Below are positions 37,141 to 45,990 of a stretch of DNA of 64,000 bases, in pieces. Location of the stretch: the NCBI RefSeq assembly GCF_025822605.1, contig NZ_JACKTY010000029.1, positions 437,236 to 501,235 of the forward strand, written 5' to 3'. The DNA comes from Mycolicibacterium komossense. Its GTDB lineage: Bacteria > Actinomycetota > Actinomycetes > Mycobacteriales > Mycobacteriaceae. Position 1 is the first letter of the stretch, and every line of letters starts with the position of its first letter. Below the pieces are notes generated by a model. It worked only from the letters and a program-made list of their open reading frames with translations, was not told the origin of the DNA and did not search any database. Made by a program: the position numbers and the translations under genes.

Positions 37141-37710
37141 TGCCCGTTCTCCTGCCGTACACATGCAGGAATCCCTCCACGGAAGCCCGGACGCACTCGC
37201 CGTAGTCGATCCCGGCCAGGGTGGACATCTTGACGGTGACCAACGGACCCAGCAACAGGGAAATCGCTGCGACACTGTCGTATTCGCCGAGTTCGGCCGC
37301 CGCCTGCGGGCTGTCGAAGATGGCGTCGAAAGGTGCCGCATACTGCTCCAGATCACCGCCAAGGGCGACCCAGTACATCGCAGACAGCATCATCGGGGTC
37401 TGCCCGATCAGGTCCGCCCAATCCTGTAGCAGTCGGGTGAGCATTTCCCGCAGGGTGCCGTCTGCCGAGGGTATCGGCGCGGGTGGCAGCACACTCTGGA
37501 AGGCCGCCGCCAGCAGATCGTTTCCACTGGGAAAGGGGCGATACGGCGTGGCGCGCGCCGCGTTTGCCCCACGGAGCACTGCATCGACGTGACCGCACCA
37601 GGCCCCTCGGACCGCAGCAGTGCCGTCGCGGCTTGGAGTAGCCGGGCGCGGGAACGCGCCGGGCGCGGATCGACGCGCCCGTTACCCATGCGCCATCCAT
37701 CGTGGGCCAT
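37106..37710 (-). pseudogene. TetR-family regulator with a frameshift in the HTH region
   Basis: Two overlapping frames together make one TetR protein. The upstream frame reads ARSRARLLQAATALLRSEGP then GAVT; the downstream frame continues VDAVLRGANAARATPYRPF then PSGNDLLAAAF, and runs through a normal ligand-binding domain to FLHVYGRR. Joining them requires one extra base between 37589 and 37588, giving GAVTVDAVLRGAN, the expected helix-turn-helix. As it stands the DNA-binding and ligand domains are in different frames. Pro replaces the usual residues in ATPYRPF, which fits decay. A sequencing error or a recoding event is the alternative. Start could also be ATG 37689. Confidence 0.75.
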
Positions 37711-37798
37711 TCGCGGCGCAGATCCTGTCCCTACGTCCGCCGATCATCGGTGGCCCCTTCGTCTGCCGGTGAGATCCAGCGCATCCGTCACGAGCCCC

Positions 37799-37807
37799 GG
37801 TCTGACC
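37799..37807. promoter_or_regulatory. Small palindrome upstream of the racemase-like gene
   Basis: GGTCTGACC is a 9-bp palindrome resembling the half-sites of GntR/FadR operators, with a flanking GTCTG/CAGAC pairing at 37800-37811. It lies about 95 bp before the racemase-like gene. Only the symmetry supports it; no GntR gene is nearby. Confidence 0.25.
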
Positions 37808-37900
37808 AGACTACCGATCCGGCAGTGGCCGAAAGGGCCAATGCACACCCAAGCGACCACGCCCGCAGAGCCGATCCACCCGGTCGCGACTACCCTGGCC

Positions 37901-38569
37901 ATGGTGCGATTACTGCTGGTCAACCCGAATACGACCGCGTCGATGACGGCGGCGATCGCCACGAGCGCGGAGGGCGTCGCCCGCCCGGCGACGCTGATCG
38001 AGGCGGTCAACCCGGACCAGGGACCGGCCAGTATCGAGAACGACGACGACGAACTCCGTTGTGTGCCAGGGCTCCTGGCTCAGATCAGGACCGCAGCTGC
38101 TCGGCCCGGCGCCCAGCGGCCCGACGCCTACGTGGTGGCGTGCTTCGGTGATCCGGGCCTGGCGGCAGCGCGCGATCTCGTCGACGTGCCGGTGCTCGGC
38201 ATCGCCCAAGCCGCGATGCATGCCGCCGCCCTGGTCGCAGGGACGTTCTCCGTCGTCACCTCGATGTCGGCCACCGTGCCCCGCGGTTGGGAGCTCGCCA
38301 AGGCCTATACCCCGGCAGCCTGTCTCGGGGTGTACGCCACCGATATCCCAGTGCTGCGAATCGATTCGGACCCCGCCACCATCGATCCCATCGGCGACGT
38401 CTGCGCCAGGGCACTGGCCTCCGATGGCAGCCGCTCGATCGTGTTGGGTTGTGCGGCGATGGCGCGGTTCGCCGAGCCGCTGCGGCAGCGTCTGGGTGTT
38501 CCGGTGATCGACGGCGTGGTGGCGGCGACCCTGCTGGCCGAGGCGCTGGCCCCGCTCACCGACGCCTGA
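37901..38569 (+). CDS. Asp/Glu/hydantoin racemase family enzyme
   Basis: A 222-residue protein of the aspartate/glutamate racemase superfamily. VRLLLVNPNTTASMTAAIA at the N-terminus is typical of hydantoin racemases; the catalytic cysteine pair is present in VVACFGDPGL and VLGCAAMARF, and PVIDGVVAAT is the C-terminal signature. It may racemise hydantoins or amino acids; the substrate is not defined. Start ATG 37901 is chosen as the family N-terminus; GTG 37904 is possible. The 190 bp upstream to the TetR remnant contain only a small palindrome. Confidence 0.82.
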   Translation: MVRLLLVNPNTTASMTAAIATSAEGVARPATLIEAVNPDQGPASIENDDDELRCVPGLLAQIRTAAARPGAQRPDAYVVACFGDPGLAAARDLVDVPVLGIAQAAMHAAALVAGTFSVVTSMSATVPRGWELAKAYTPAACLGVYATDIPVLRIDSDPATIDPIGDVCARALASDGSRSIVLGCAAMARFAEPLRQRLGVPVIDGVVAATLLAEALAPLTDA

Positions 38570-38580
38570 TCCGACTGTCG

Positions 38581-40044
38581 CTAGCCGGCTTTGACGAACT
38601 CCGCGGCGCGGTGCGCGAGCATCACCGTCGTCGCGTGCGGTCCACGACTCGGTATCGACGGCATGATCGAGCCGTCGATGACCCACAGCCCGGCCACCCC
38701 TCGCACTCTGCACTGCGGGTCCAGCACCGCCATCGGGTCGTCCGCGGCACCCATCGGTGCGCTACCGCACAGGTGCTGCGATGTCGACCAGGCCGGAGGT
38801 CCTACTTCTGTTGTCCCACTCACTAATTCGCGAGCCAGCTCGGCCCCCAGTGCCAGCGCGGTCACATCGGCCGGCTCACTGTCGTAGCGGTGCGCGATGT
38901 GCGGCGGCACTGCCGGATCGGCGGACACCAGGGTGAGGCGGCCACGGGCACGCGGTTTCATCAGCGCCACCCCGATATGTGGCCAGTCGGGACGGCCCGC
39001 GGTCCCGTCGCCAACCATCGCGACGAAGCCGCCGGTGTAGGGCCGGATCTCCAGGTCGTCCTCAGTACTCAGCGCGACCTCCAGAACCGGCCGCCCCGGC
39101 GCCACCACCCAGTCCGTCGGCAGCACCCACTCCGGGTGATCGGCACACCTGGCCCCGACGGGGGCCGGCAACACCACCGGAACGCCGACGCCCCGCAGCA
39201 CCGTCTCGGGGCCCACTCCCGACAACATCAGCAGGTGCGCGGAGCCGATCGCACCGGAGGACAACACGATCCGGTCGGCAGTCAGCGTCTCCGGCCCGCC
39301 CGCACCCGTCACGTCGACGCCGCGCGCGCGACCGTCGACGATCCGGATCCGAGTCGCCCTGGTCCCGCTGCGCAGGTCGAGGTTGGGCCGGCCCAATACC
39401 GGCTGTAGGAATGCCGCGCCGGGGCCAGTGCGCACTCCGTCGACGATGTTCAACGGCACGGCTCCGATCCCGGTCGGCATCCCCGGGCCCACCGGTTCAC
39501 CATTCAGGTCGGGCAGCCACCGGTAGCCCGCTGATTCCACCGCATCGACGAAATACGCTGTACTGCCGATTATTTCGTGAGTTCGGCGAACCGGTACCGG
39601 CCCGCTGGCGCCGTGGAAGGGGCCGGCGAAATCCAGATCGGTCTCGATGGCCCGAAAATGTGGCAGCACATCGGCCCAGGCCCAGCCGGGTAGGCCCCAG
39701 TCGTCGTAGTCCCGCGGCAGGCCCCGGCAGAAGTAGCCGCCGTTCACCGCCCCTGAGCCACCGACGGTCGCACCCCGCACGATCGGCACCGTGCGCGGCG
39801 GGGATTCGGTGATCAGAGCCGCGAACCTGGCCACCAACGGGCTGGCCGATCCGATGGGAAGTTGCCACCCGTTGGACGTCAACGCGGCGACCCCGGCGTC
39901 CGACGGCCCGGGGCCCGCGTCGATCACGCGAACCAGACACCGCGGATCGGCCGAAAGCTGCTCGGCGACCACAGATCCGGCGCTGCCCGCGCCCACGATC
40001 AGGACATCGCTGTGGGAACCGGGGATCAATTCATCTGTGCTCAA
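38581..40044 (-). CDS. mftG: Mycofactocin-associated GMC oxidoreductase MftG
   Basis: A 487-residue FAD-dependent GMC-family enzyme. The dinucleotide-binding motif DVLIVGAGSAGSVVAEQLS starts near residue 13, GSGAVNGGYFCRGLPRDYD is the GMC signature, and the C-terminal domain carries PMGAADDPMAVLDPQCRV and the active-site region SRGPHATTVML. In mycobacteria MftG passes electrons from reduced mycofactocin to the respiratory chain. The start appears to be TTG 40044, 6 bp after the mftF stop; no nearby in-frame ATG precedes the flavin motif. It is the last gene of the mft operon (Rv0697). Confidence 0.93.
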   Translation of the reverse strand: MSTDELIPGSHSDVLIVGAGSAGSVVAEQLSADPRCLVRVIDAGPGPSDAGVAALTSNGWQLPIGSASPLVARFAALITESPPRTVPIVRGATVGGSGAVNGGYFCRGLPRDYDDWGLPGWAWADVLPHFRAIETDLDFAGPFHGASGPVPVRRTHEIIGSTAYFVDAVESAGYRWLPDLNGEPVGPGMPTGIGAVPLNIVDGVRTGPGAAFLQPVLGRPNLDLRSGTRATRIRIVDGRARGVDVTGAGGPETLTADRIVLSSGAIGSAHLLMLSGVGPETVLRGVGVPVVLPAPVGARCADHPEWVLPTDWVVAPGRPVLEVALSTEDDLEIRPYTGGFVAMVGDGTAGRPDWPHIGVALMKPRARGRLTLVSADPAVPPHIAHRYDSEPADVTALALGAELARELVSGTTEVGPPAWSTSQHLCGSAPMGAADDPMAVLDPQCRVRGVAGLWVIDGSIMPSIPSRGPHATTVMLAHRAAEFVKAG

Positions 40045-40050
40045 GTCACG

Positions 40051-41475
40051 TCAGGTTCGGATCTGGGGCTTGAGCGGGCCGATGTTGCGTTCCCGCACCA
40101 CACCGGTCCACAGTCCGGCGCCGTAGGCCAGGTCATCGAGTCGTTTGAGCACCAGGTAGGCGATCAGGCCGATCGGTTTGACATCGTCTTCGACGTTGCG
40201 CCGCCGGCTCAGCCAGTCGACCACTCCGTCGACGACCGCGGCGATCAGCACCACGCGGCGACACCGCCTCGACACCGTCGCGGCCAGCAGGGCCACCGGC
40301 CAGTAGTGCCGGCAGATCGCCGAAGCCAACTGCAGCGCCGCCGAACCGATACCGCGGGCGGCCACGAAGGCGACATCACGGCGCTGCGCTTCGGGCACAT
40401 TCAAGGCGTTGTTGACCTTGTGGCCGGTTACGATCACGGCGAAGAACGAGGCCGCATATCCCAGCCTGGACCCGAGCGCCATCAGTACCCAGACCACCAT
40501 CGTCCACCCCGAGATCACCAGCGGGGCCGTCTTGTCTGGATGGCGGATGGCCAGCGGCGCAGCGGAAGTTCCGTAGAAAGCCTTGCGCGACATCCAGTCC
40601 CGTAGCTTCGTGCGGTGCTCGTGGGCCACCAGGGCGATGGGTTCGTAGCGTAGCCGTGCGCCCGCCTCGACGAAACGCCAGCAGAGGTCGACGTCCTCGC
40701 CGGAGGGCATGCCCTCGTCGAAGCCGCCCATATCCTTGAGCGCCGAGGTCCGGCAGATTATCGCCGCGCTGGGTACATAGGACACCGGCCCGTAGGGAAT
40801 GACGGGCGCCTCCCGCTGGCCGAGGTCCAGCGAGGATCGGACCGCCTCGTAGCGGGCCACCAGGTTCTCGGTCTGGGACAAACCGACGATCCGTGGAGCC
40901 ACCAGTGCCACCGCGGGGTCACAGAAGTGGCCGAGCAGCGCTTCGAGCCAACCGCGGCGCGGCACCACGTCGGAGTCGAGGAAGGCGACGTAGTCGGTGA
41001 CACAGGACGCCAGCCCGGTATTGCGCGCCGCGGCCGGGCCCCTGCTCACCGCATGCCTGGACACCTCCACATCGCAGTAGGCGGAGGCAGCGGATTCCAT
41101 CAAGTCGGCGGGCAGCAGGGGTATGACGGACCCGTCGTCGACCACGATCACCCGGAGCCCGCGCAGGGCGGACACCAGCCGTCGGACACCGGTTGGGTTG
41201 TCCCGTACCGGGATAACGATGGTCACATCACGGTGCGAGGGACCTCCGGCCGGCCGCGGATGCGCCACGGTCGCATCGAGTAGTGTGCGCGCCAACTGGG
41301 CGCTGACGGCATCGTGCACTTCGAGGCGGCCCCCCGCCAGTAGCGTCTGAGCCGCGGGCGCCAGACGCAGCAACCGGGTGGGCGAACCGCCGAGCAACGC
41401 CGAGCCGGAGCCGAGCACACGGACTCGGCGGTCGACCTGCACGGCAAATCCATCAGGCAGCCGGGGCTGTGTCAT
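40051..41475 (-). CDS. mftF: Mycofactocin glycosyltransferase MftF
   Basis: A 474-residue GT2-family enzyme that glycosylates premycofactocin with a glucose chain. The catalytic domain has [44 protein letters not shown] with its DxD, and [19 protein letters not shown] hydrophobic C-terminal part suggests membrane association. The ATG at 41475 overlaps the mftE stop by 4 bp (ATGA), so it is preferred to an upstream in-frame start. Corresponds to Rv0696. Confidence 0.94.
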   Translation of the reverse strand: MTQPRLPDGFAVQVDRRVRVLGSGSALLGGSPTRLLRLAPAAQTLLAGGRLEVHDAVSAQLARTLLDATVAHPRPAGGPSHRDVTIVIPVRDNPTGVRRLVSALRGLRVIVVDDGSVIPLLPADLMESAASAYCDVEVSRHAVSRGPAAARNTGLASCVTDYVAFLDSDVVPRRGWLEALLGHFCDPAVALVAPRIVGLSQTENLVARYEAVRSSLDLGQREAPVIPYGPVSYVPSAAIICRTSALKDMGGFDEGMPSGEDVDLCWRFVEAGARLRYEPIALVAHEHRTKLRDWMSRKAFYGTSAAPLAIRHPDKTAPLVISGWTMVVWVLMALGSRLGYAASFFAVIVTGHKVNNALNVPEAQRRDVAFVAARGIGSAALQLASAICRHYWPVALLAATVSRRCRRVVLIAAVVDGVVDWLSRRRNVEDDVKPIGLIAYLVLKRLDDLAYGAGLWTGVVRERNIGPLKPQIRT

Positions 41476-42296
41476 ATCAACAGTCCGTCGGACCGTGGTT
41501 GCCAACGGCCGATCCGGTCCGAACAGCCTTGAACCATCTCGTCGAACAGGCGCGCGCCGTCGGTCGCGGTCGCCGTGGTCGGATCGCCCAGCACTCCCAC
41601 CTCACTAACTGCCGCGACACCCCCGCGGCGCATGCTCGGCAGCAGTTCGACAAGTGGCGCACTGTTGCCAGGACGAGAATCTTCGATTCTGACGTCCGAA
41701 GGCGAAATATATAGCAATACAGATGTTTCGGTGTGGCCCGCATGGGCATCGCCCCCCTGAACCGAGCAGGAGCACCAACTGGCGTCGCGACCTTCGAACC
41801 GCAACCGGCGGACCGCCGCCGCCAGGGCGCCGACGTTCCCGCCATGGCCGTTGACGAAGACCAGGCGGCTTGCCCAGTTGGCTGCCGACCTGCCGAACTC
41901 CAGCAACAGGTGTTCCAGCGCCTCCGTGCCGATCGAGATGGTGCCGGGAAACGCCTCGTGCTCGCCGCTGGCCCCGTAGGCGATGGCGGGCGCCAGCAGG
42001 TAGCCGGGGTGCGAGGACTGCCGCTCAGAGGTGCACTCTCCCAAGCGGGTGACCACCGCACGAGCCACCGCCGACGCAATGCGGGTATCGGTGTCCAGAG
42101 GCAGATGCGGTCCGTGCTGTTCGGTGGATCCCACCGGGATGACGGCTACTTGGGGCGTGCTCTGTAGCTGCCTCTGTACCTGTCTCGAGGTCGAGTTCCC
42201 AAGGTCGCTGGCGAAAGCCACCCGCCGATGGTAGGCCCAATTAACCTGGCGTGCCCCGATTGTTGATGCACCCGACGGATTTCTTTCGGACTTCAT
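41472..42296 (-). CDS. mftE: Mycofactocin peptidase MftE (creatininase family)
   Basis: A metal-dependent creatininase-family hydrolase that releases the modified Val-Tyr residue from Mft[20 protein letters not shown] carries metal-binding Glu, His and Asp; [13 protein letters not shown] and [10 protein letters not shown] supply the rest. The start is uncertain: ATG 42296 gives 274 residues and includes YHRRV, which matches the N-terminus of the M. tuberculosis protein, while GTG 42221 gives 249 residues but loses it. Neither has a strong ribosome binding site. A 94 bp gap separates it from mftD. Corresponds to Rv0695. Confidence 0.92.
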   Translation of the reverse strand: MKSERNPSGASTIGARQVNWAYHRRVAFASDLGNSTSRQVQRQLQSTPQVAVIPVGSTEQHGPHLPLDTDTRIASAVARAVVTRLGECTSERQSSHPGYLLAPAIAYGASGEHEAFPGTISIGTEALEHLLLEFGRSAANWASRLVFVNGHGGNVGALAAAVRRLRFEGRDASWCSCSVQGGDAHAGHTETSVLLYISPSDVRIEDSRPGNSAPLVELLPSMRRGGVAAVSEVGVLGDPTTATATDGARLFDEMVQGCSDRIGRWQPRSDGLLI

Positions 42297-42390
42297 CGGA
42301 GTCGCCCGGCCCGGAGATTCACGTCAGTCCCGTAGGCCACGTCCGTACCACGGTTGACGGAGGTCTGCACGGCCCGCGTCAGGTCGCGGG

Positions 42391-43596
42391 CTATCCCTGT
42401 TCGGCCTTGCCTGACAGCGCAGGGACCCCGAGGGTACGGGTGAAGCCTTCGGGAATCAGGATGTCGTCGGGGCCCAGATCGTGAATCGATGCCTTCCCGA
42501 GACCGCGTAACGCCGAGTCGATACCGCCGTGCAGGATGTCGAGAACGTTCTCGACGCCGGCCTGACCGTTGGCGGCGAGGCCCCACAGGTAGGCCCGCCC
42601 GATCATCACCGCCCTGGCGCCCAGGGCGACGGCCTTGACCACATCGCTACCCCGGCGGATGCCACCGTCCAGCAAAACCTCGATCTGGTCACCGACCGCC
42701 TCGGCGACCGCGGGCAGGCATCGGATCGCCGCCGGCGTGCCATCGAGGTTGTTGCCACCATGGTTGGACACCGAGATTGCCGAAACCCCGGCGTCGACAG
42801 CACGTTTGGCATCGTCGACGCGCACGATGCCCTTCAGCATGAACGGGCCGCCCCATTCTTCGCGAAGCCAGGCGATGTCCTCCCAGGTGGGCGGCGGGGT
42901 GCCCATCCACTGGCCGTAGGCTTCGAAGAACGTCGGGCCGGCCTCGCCACGCTTGGCCTGATTGGGGACTCGCAGGTCAGGTGGCTGCATCGTCTTGCCG
43001 AAGCGCAGGAGCCAGCCTGGCTTGGTGATCACCTCCGGCGCCATCTTCAGCATCGTCTTGAGGTCCACCCGCTCAGGGATGGACGGACTGCCCCAATCCC
43101 GACCGTGGCTGAAGCTCCAGTCGGTGGTGGCGATCATCCCGACGGCGCCGGCGTCCTTGGCGCGCTGGACCCGCTCGGCGATCGCGTCGCGGCCGCCGAG
43201 CCAGTAGATCTGGAAGAACACCTTGCCGTTGGCGGCCACCACGTCCTCGACGGGCTTGCTCGCGAACGATGACAGCCCCATCGCGGTGCCGCGGGCCGCC
43301 GCGGCCCTGGCGACGGCGACCTCACCGTCGGGGTCCACCGCCTGAACCCCCGTCGGCGAGATGATGACCGGCATCGAAATATCCTGGCCCATAACGGTTG
43401 TCGACATATCGCGCTTTTCCAATGCGCCGACGACATGCGGCGCGAAGCCCAGCTCGGAGAAAGACGCGACGTTGTCGGAGACGGTCACCCCCTTCTCACT
43501 GGCGGAGATCAGCGATGAATAGACCGATTTGGGTAGCCGCTTCTTCGCCCGCTGCTGGGCGATGGCGACGGTTTCGAACCAGGTATCGCGTGCCAT
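42391..43596 (-). CDS. mftD: Mycofactocin dehydrogenase MftD (FMN-dependent)
   Basis: A 401-residue FMN-dependent alpha-hydroxy-acid oxidase family enzyme. It oxidatively deaminates the AHDP intermediate to give redox-active premycofactocin. GFAPHVVGALEKRDMSTTVMG precedes the TIM barrel (given here as its first part, GFAPHVVGALEKRDMSTTV); ISVSNHGGNNLDGTPAAIR holds the catalytic His-Gly-Gly, and LLDGGIRRGSDVVKAVALGA the phosphate-binding loop. It follows mftC by 3 bp. Corresponds to Rv0694. Confidence 0.95.
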   Translation of the reverse strand: MARDTWFETVAIAQQRAKKRLPKSVYSSLISASEKGVTVSDNVASFSELGFAPHVVGALEKRDMSTTVMGQDISMPVIISPTGVQAVDPDGEVAVARAAAARGTAMGLSSFASKPVEDVVAANGKVFFQIYWLGGRDAIAERVQRAKDAGAVGMIATTDWSFSHGRDWGSPSIPERVDLKTMLKMAPEVITKPGWLLRFGKTMQPPDLRVPNQAKRGEAGPTFFEAYGQWMGTPPPTWEDIAWLREEWGGPFMLKGIVRVDDAKRAVDAGVSAISVSNHGGNNLDGTPAAIRCLPAVAEAVGDQIEVLLDGGIRRGSDVVKAVALGARAVMIGRAYLWGLAANGQAGVENVLDILHGGIDSALRGLGKASIHDLGPDDILIPEGFTRTLGVPALSGKAEQG

Positions 43597-43599
43597 GGG

Positions 43600-44808
43600 T
43601 TACACAGGACTTTCGTTACAAGCGCGGGCCGGCGGTTGGGCGGGCGGGCGCACGGACAGGGTGAGCGAAACCGGACCGGACTTACGCTTGCCGGTGCGGG
43701 AGTGGTCGACGGAGGACTTCGGCTTGTCGCGCTCGGCGGCGAGTGCGGATTCGCCGTAGCCCTGGACGCATTCGGGGTCGGGACCGTCCAGAGGCAGACC
43801 GGTGAAGAACTTGGCGGCCATGCAGCCGCCACGGCAGGCGTCGTAATGACCGCAGCCGCTGCACGCGCCCGCCGACTGCGGCTCACGCAGCTCACGGAAC
43901 AGCTGCGAATTCTGCCAGACGTTCTGGAACCCTCGCCCAGAAGCAGTGTCCGACAAGATATTTCCGGCCAGGAACTTATCGTGGATGGCGAACGGGCAGG
44001 CATAGACATCGCCGACCGGATCGATCAGGCAGACCACCCGGCCCGCACCGCACAGGTTGAGGCCGGCCAACGCGCCCGGTGCACCCAACCCGGACAGGTG
44101 GAAGAACGAATCTCCGGTCAGCACGCCGTCCCCACGGGCCACCAGCCAGTCGTAGAGCTGAACCTGCTGCGCCGAGGTGGGATGCAGGTCGTCCCAGACA
44201 TCGGCGCCGCGACCCGAGGGCCGCAGACGGGTGATCCGCAAAGTGGCTCCGTAGCGGTCGGCCAGATCCTTGAAATCGTCGAGCTGGTCGACGTTGTGCC
44301 GGGTCACGACCACCGAGATCTTGGCGTCTCGGAAACCGGCGGCGGCGAGATTCTCCAGCGCCTTGATGGCCATCGCGAAAGAGCCCGGGCCGCGCACCGC
44401 GTCGTTCACCTCTGCGGTGGCGCCGTCGAGGGAGATCTGCACGTCGACGTAGTCACTGGCGGCCAGCTTGGCGGCCACCTCCGCGTTGATCCGCACCCCG
44501 TTGGTGGAGAACTTGACGCCGACGTGGTGGGCGGTCGCGTAATCGACCAGCTCCCAGAAGTCCGGCCGCACAGTCGGTTCCCCACCGCCGATGTTGACGT
44601 AGAACACCTGCATGCGTTCCAGCTCGTCGATGATGTCCTTGCACTGCTGCGTGGACAGCTCGCGCGGATCGCGCTTGCCCGACGAGGACAGACAGTGCAC
44701 GCACGCCAGGTTGCAGGCGTAGGTGAGCTCCCAGGTCAGACAGATGGGCGCGTCGAGACCTTGTTCAAACTGGTCGACCAACCGGGGCACCGGAAGAATG
44801 GAAGTCAC
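43600..44808 (-). CDS. mftC: Mycofactocin radical SAM maturase MftC
   Basis: A 402-residue radical SAM enzyme that decarboxylates and cross-links the C-terminal Val-Tyr of MftA. The cluster-binding CNLACVHC gives Cys32, Cys36 and Cys39; NIGGGEPTVRPDF is the SAM-binding GGE motif. The C-terminal SPASM region has CGAGR, VYACPFA, CSGCGHYDACRGGC and DPECVQGY for auxiliary clusters. The ATG overlaps the mftB stop by 4 bp. The last 30 residues are a Pro/Arg-rich tail. Corresponds to Rv0693. Confidence 0.97.
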   Translation of the reverse strand: MTSILPVPRLVDQFEQGLDAPICLTWELTYACNLACVHCLSSSGKRDPRELSTQQCKDIIDELERMQVFYVNIGGGEPTVRPDFWELVDYATAHHVGVKFSTNGVRINAEVAAKLAASDYVDVQISLDGATAEVNDAVRGPGSFAMAIKALENLAAAGFRDAKISVVVTRHNVDQLDDFKDLADRYGATLRITRLRPSGRGADVWDDLHPTSAQQVQLYDWLVARGDGVLTGDSFFHLSGLGAPGALAGLNLCGAGRVVCLIDPVGDVYACPFAIHDKFLAGNILSDTASGRGFQNVWQNSQLFRELREPQSAGACSGCGHYDACRGGCMAAKFFTGLPLDGPDPECVQGYGESALAAERDKPKSSVDHSRTGKRKSGPVSLTLSVRPPAQPPARACNESPV

Positions 44809-45131
44809 GAATCCGCCGAACCTTTCTCACAGGGAACCAACATGTTCGACGCGGCGAGCACGCCGAATGCATGCAGATAGGGGGCAAGCTGAGCATCGTC
44901 GATACCCGCTGCGCGACATGCGGACCGCATATCACCGTGGTCGTCCAACGACTGGACGACCTCGAGGATCGTGCGGTTCTTCAGGAATGACAGCTTGCGG
45001 GTGCCGAAGTGGTAGAGCAGTGCGCCGAACGGCTCCGGCCGCACCGCGACCGACGGGTGCAGACGCCACCCACGATCTGGATCGAATGACCCGGAAGCGT
45101 CGACGCCGGGTGCGGCCGGGGCGGTGTTCAC
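44805..45131 (-). CDS. mftB: Mycofactocin peptide chaperone MftB
   Basis: A 108-residue RiPP recognition element that binds the MftA leader and delivers it to MftC. WRLHPSVAVRPEPFGALLY and FGTRKLSFLKNRTILEVVQ are the conserved winged-helix core of this family. The start is GTG 45131, 2 bp after the mftA stop; longer in-frame readings run through mftA and are rejected. It overlaps mftC by 4 bp. Corresponds to Rv0692. Confidence 0.93.
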   Translation of the reverse strand: MNTAPAAPGVDASGSFDPDRGWRLHPSVAVRPEPFGALLYHFGTRKLSFLKNRTILEVVQSLDDHGDMRSACRAAGIDDAQLAPYLHAFGVLAASNMLVPCEKGSADS

Positions 45132-45133
45132 GG

Positions 45134-45229
45134 TCAGTAAACCCCGCACATGCCGTCGATGGAGACCTCCTCGACGAGGGACTCCGTCACCAGCTCGGCG
45201 TCGGTGCTGACCTGCTGATCGTGTTCCAT
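45134..45229 (-). CDS. mftA: Mycofactocin precursor peptide MftA
   Basis: A 31-residue peptide ending IDGMCGVY, the hallmark C-terminus from whose last two residues (Val30-Tyr31) the redox cofactor is built. The acidic leader contains [11 protein letters not shown]. The ATG at 45229 is preceded by AAGGCGG; the longer in-frame stretch upstream has no match. It starts the mftABCDEFG operon and is divergent from mftR. Corresponds to Rv0691A. Confidence 0.97.
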   Translation of the reverse strand: MEHDQQVSTDAELVTESLVEEVSIDGMCGVY

Positions 45230-45254
45230 GATGAGACCGCCTTTCGTCGTGTGA

Positions 45255-45302
45255 CACTCGACACATCGAGTGGTGCGGCCAAATATATGGCATCGAGTGC
45301 CA
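45255..45302. promoter_or_regulatory. Paired operator-like repeats between mftA and mftR
   Basis: In the 155 bp between divergent mftA and mftR, CACTCGA and TCGAGTG form a perfect inverted repeat with a 4-nt centre (45255-45272), and TGGCA-TCGAG-TGCCA forms a second (45288-45302). The word CATCGAGTG is repeated directly at 45264 and 45291, 27 bp apart. These are the best candidates for MftR binding. The AT-rich CATATATTT on the minus strand between and within them (about 45283-45291) may be the mftA -10 region. Confidence 0.6.
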
Positions 45303-45384
45303 GAAGGGAAGATGAATCGCAAAATGGGCCGGACGACGAGGATGAGATAGACACTGAGGAGGCCGACGATGCAGCGGAGGTGGC

Positions 45385-45990
45385 ATGACGCTTGAGACCG
45401 GTTCCCGCCTGGGCCGACGGCCCAGCACCACCCGCGGCCACATCGCTGACGTGGCCATCGATCTGTTCAGTGCCCGCGGCTTCGACGCGGTCAACGTCGA
45501 CGACGTCGCGGCGGCGGCCGGAATAGCGCGCCGCACGGTGTTCCGGTACTACGCCTCGAAAAACGCAATTCCCTGGGGCGACTTCGACGTTCACCTCGCG
45601 GATCTGCAGGATCTCCTTGATGCCGTCGACGAGAACGTGTCGCTGCGCGACGCGCTGCGCGGGGCTCTGCTGGCGTTCAACACCTACAGCCCCGAGGAAG
45701 CGGTCCGGCACCGCGAGCGGATGCGGGTGATTCTCGAGACCGCCGAACTGCAGGCCTACTCGATGACGATGTACGCAGGCTGGCGCGAGGTGATCGCCGG
45801 CTTCGTTGCCCGTCGATGCGGACGACCCGTCGACGATCTCGGCGCACAGAGCGTGGCCTGGATGATGCTCGGGGTGGCGCTGGCGGCCTACGAAAACTGG
45901 CTCGGCGACGACGCCGTGGCACTTCCGGATGCGATCGGCGAGGCCTTCGACGCCGTCAGTTCCGGATTGGATGCGTTGGAACGCCGATGA
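45385..45990 (+). CDS. mftR: TetR-family regulator of mycofactocin genes, MftR
   Basis: A 201-residue TetR protein. The helix-turn-helix spans [20 protein letters not shown] then [11 protein letters not shown]; the rest is the ligand-binding domain. MftR proteins repress the mft operon and respond to acyl-CoA in mycobacteria. It is divergent from mftA with paired repeats between. GGAGG stands 5 bp before the ATG. Its stop overlaps the DUF2332 start (ATGA). Corresponds to Rv0691c. Confidence 0.92.
   Translation: MTLETGSRLGRRPSTTRGHIADVAIDLFSARGFDAVNVDDVAAAAGIARRTVFRYYASKNAIPWGDFDVHLADLQDLLDAVDENVSLRDALRGALLAFNTYSPEEAVRHRERMRVILETAELQAYSMTMYAGWREVIAGFVARRCGRPVDDLGAQSVAWMMLGVALAAYENWLGDDAVALPDAIGEAFDAVSSGLDALERR

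Noticed and set aside
37560-37620. Programmed frameshift in the TetR gene
   Set aside because: No obvious slippery heptamer with a downstream structure was seen at the junction; a plain one-base deletion explains it more simply.
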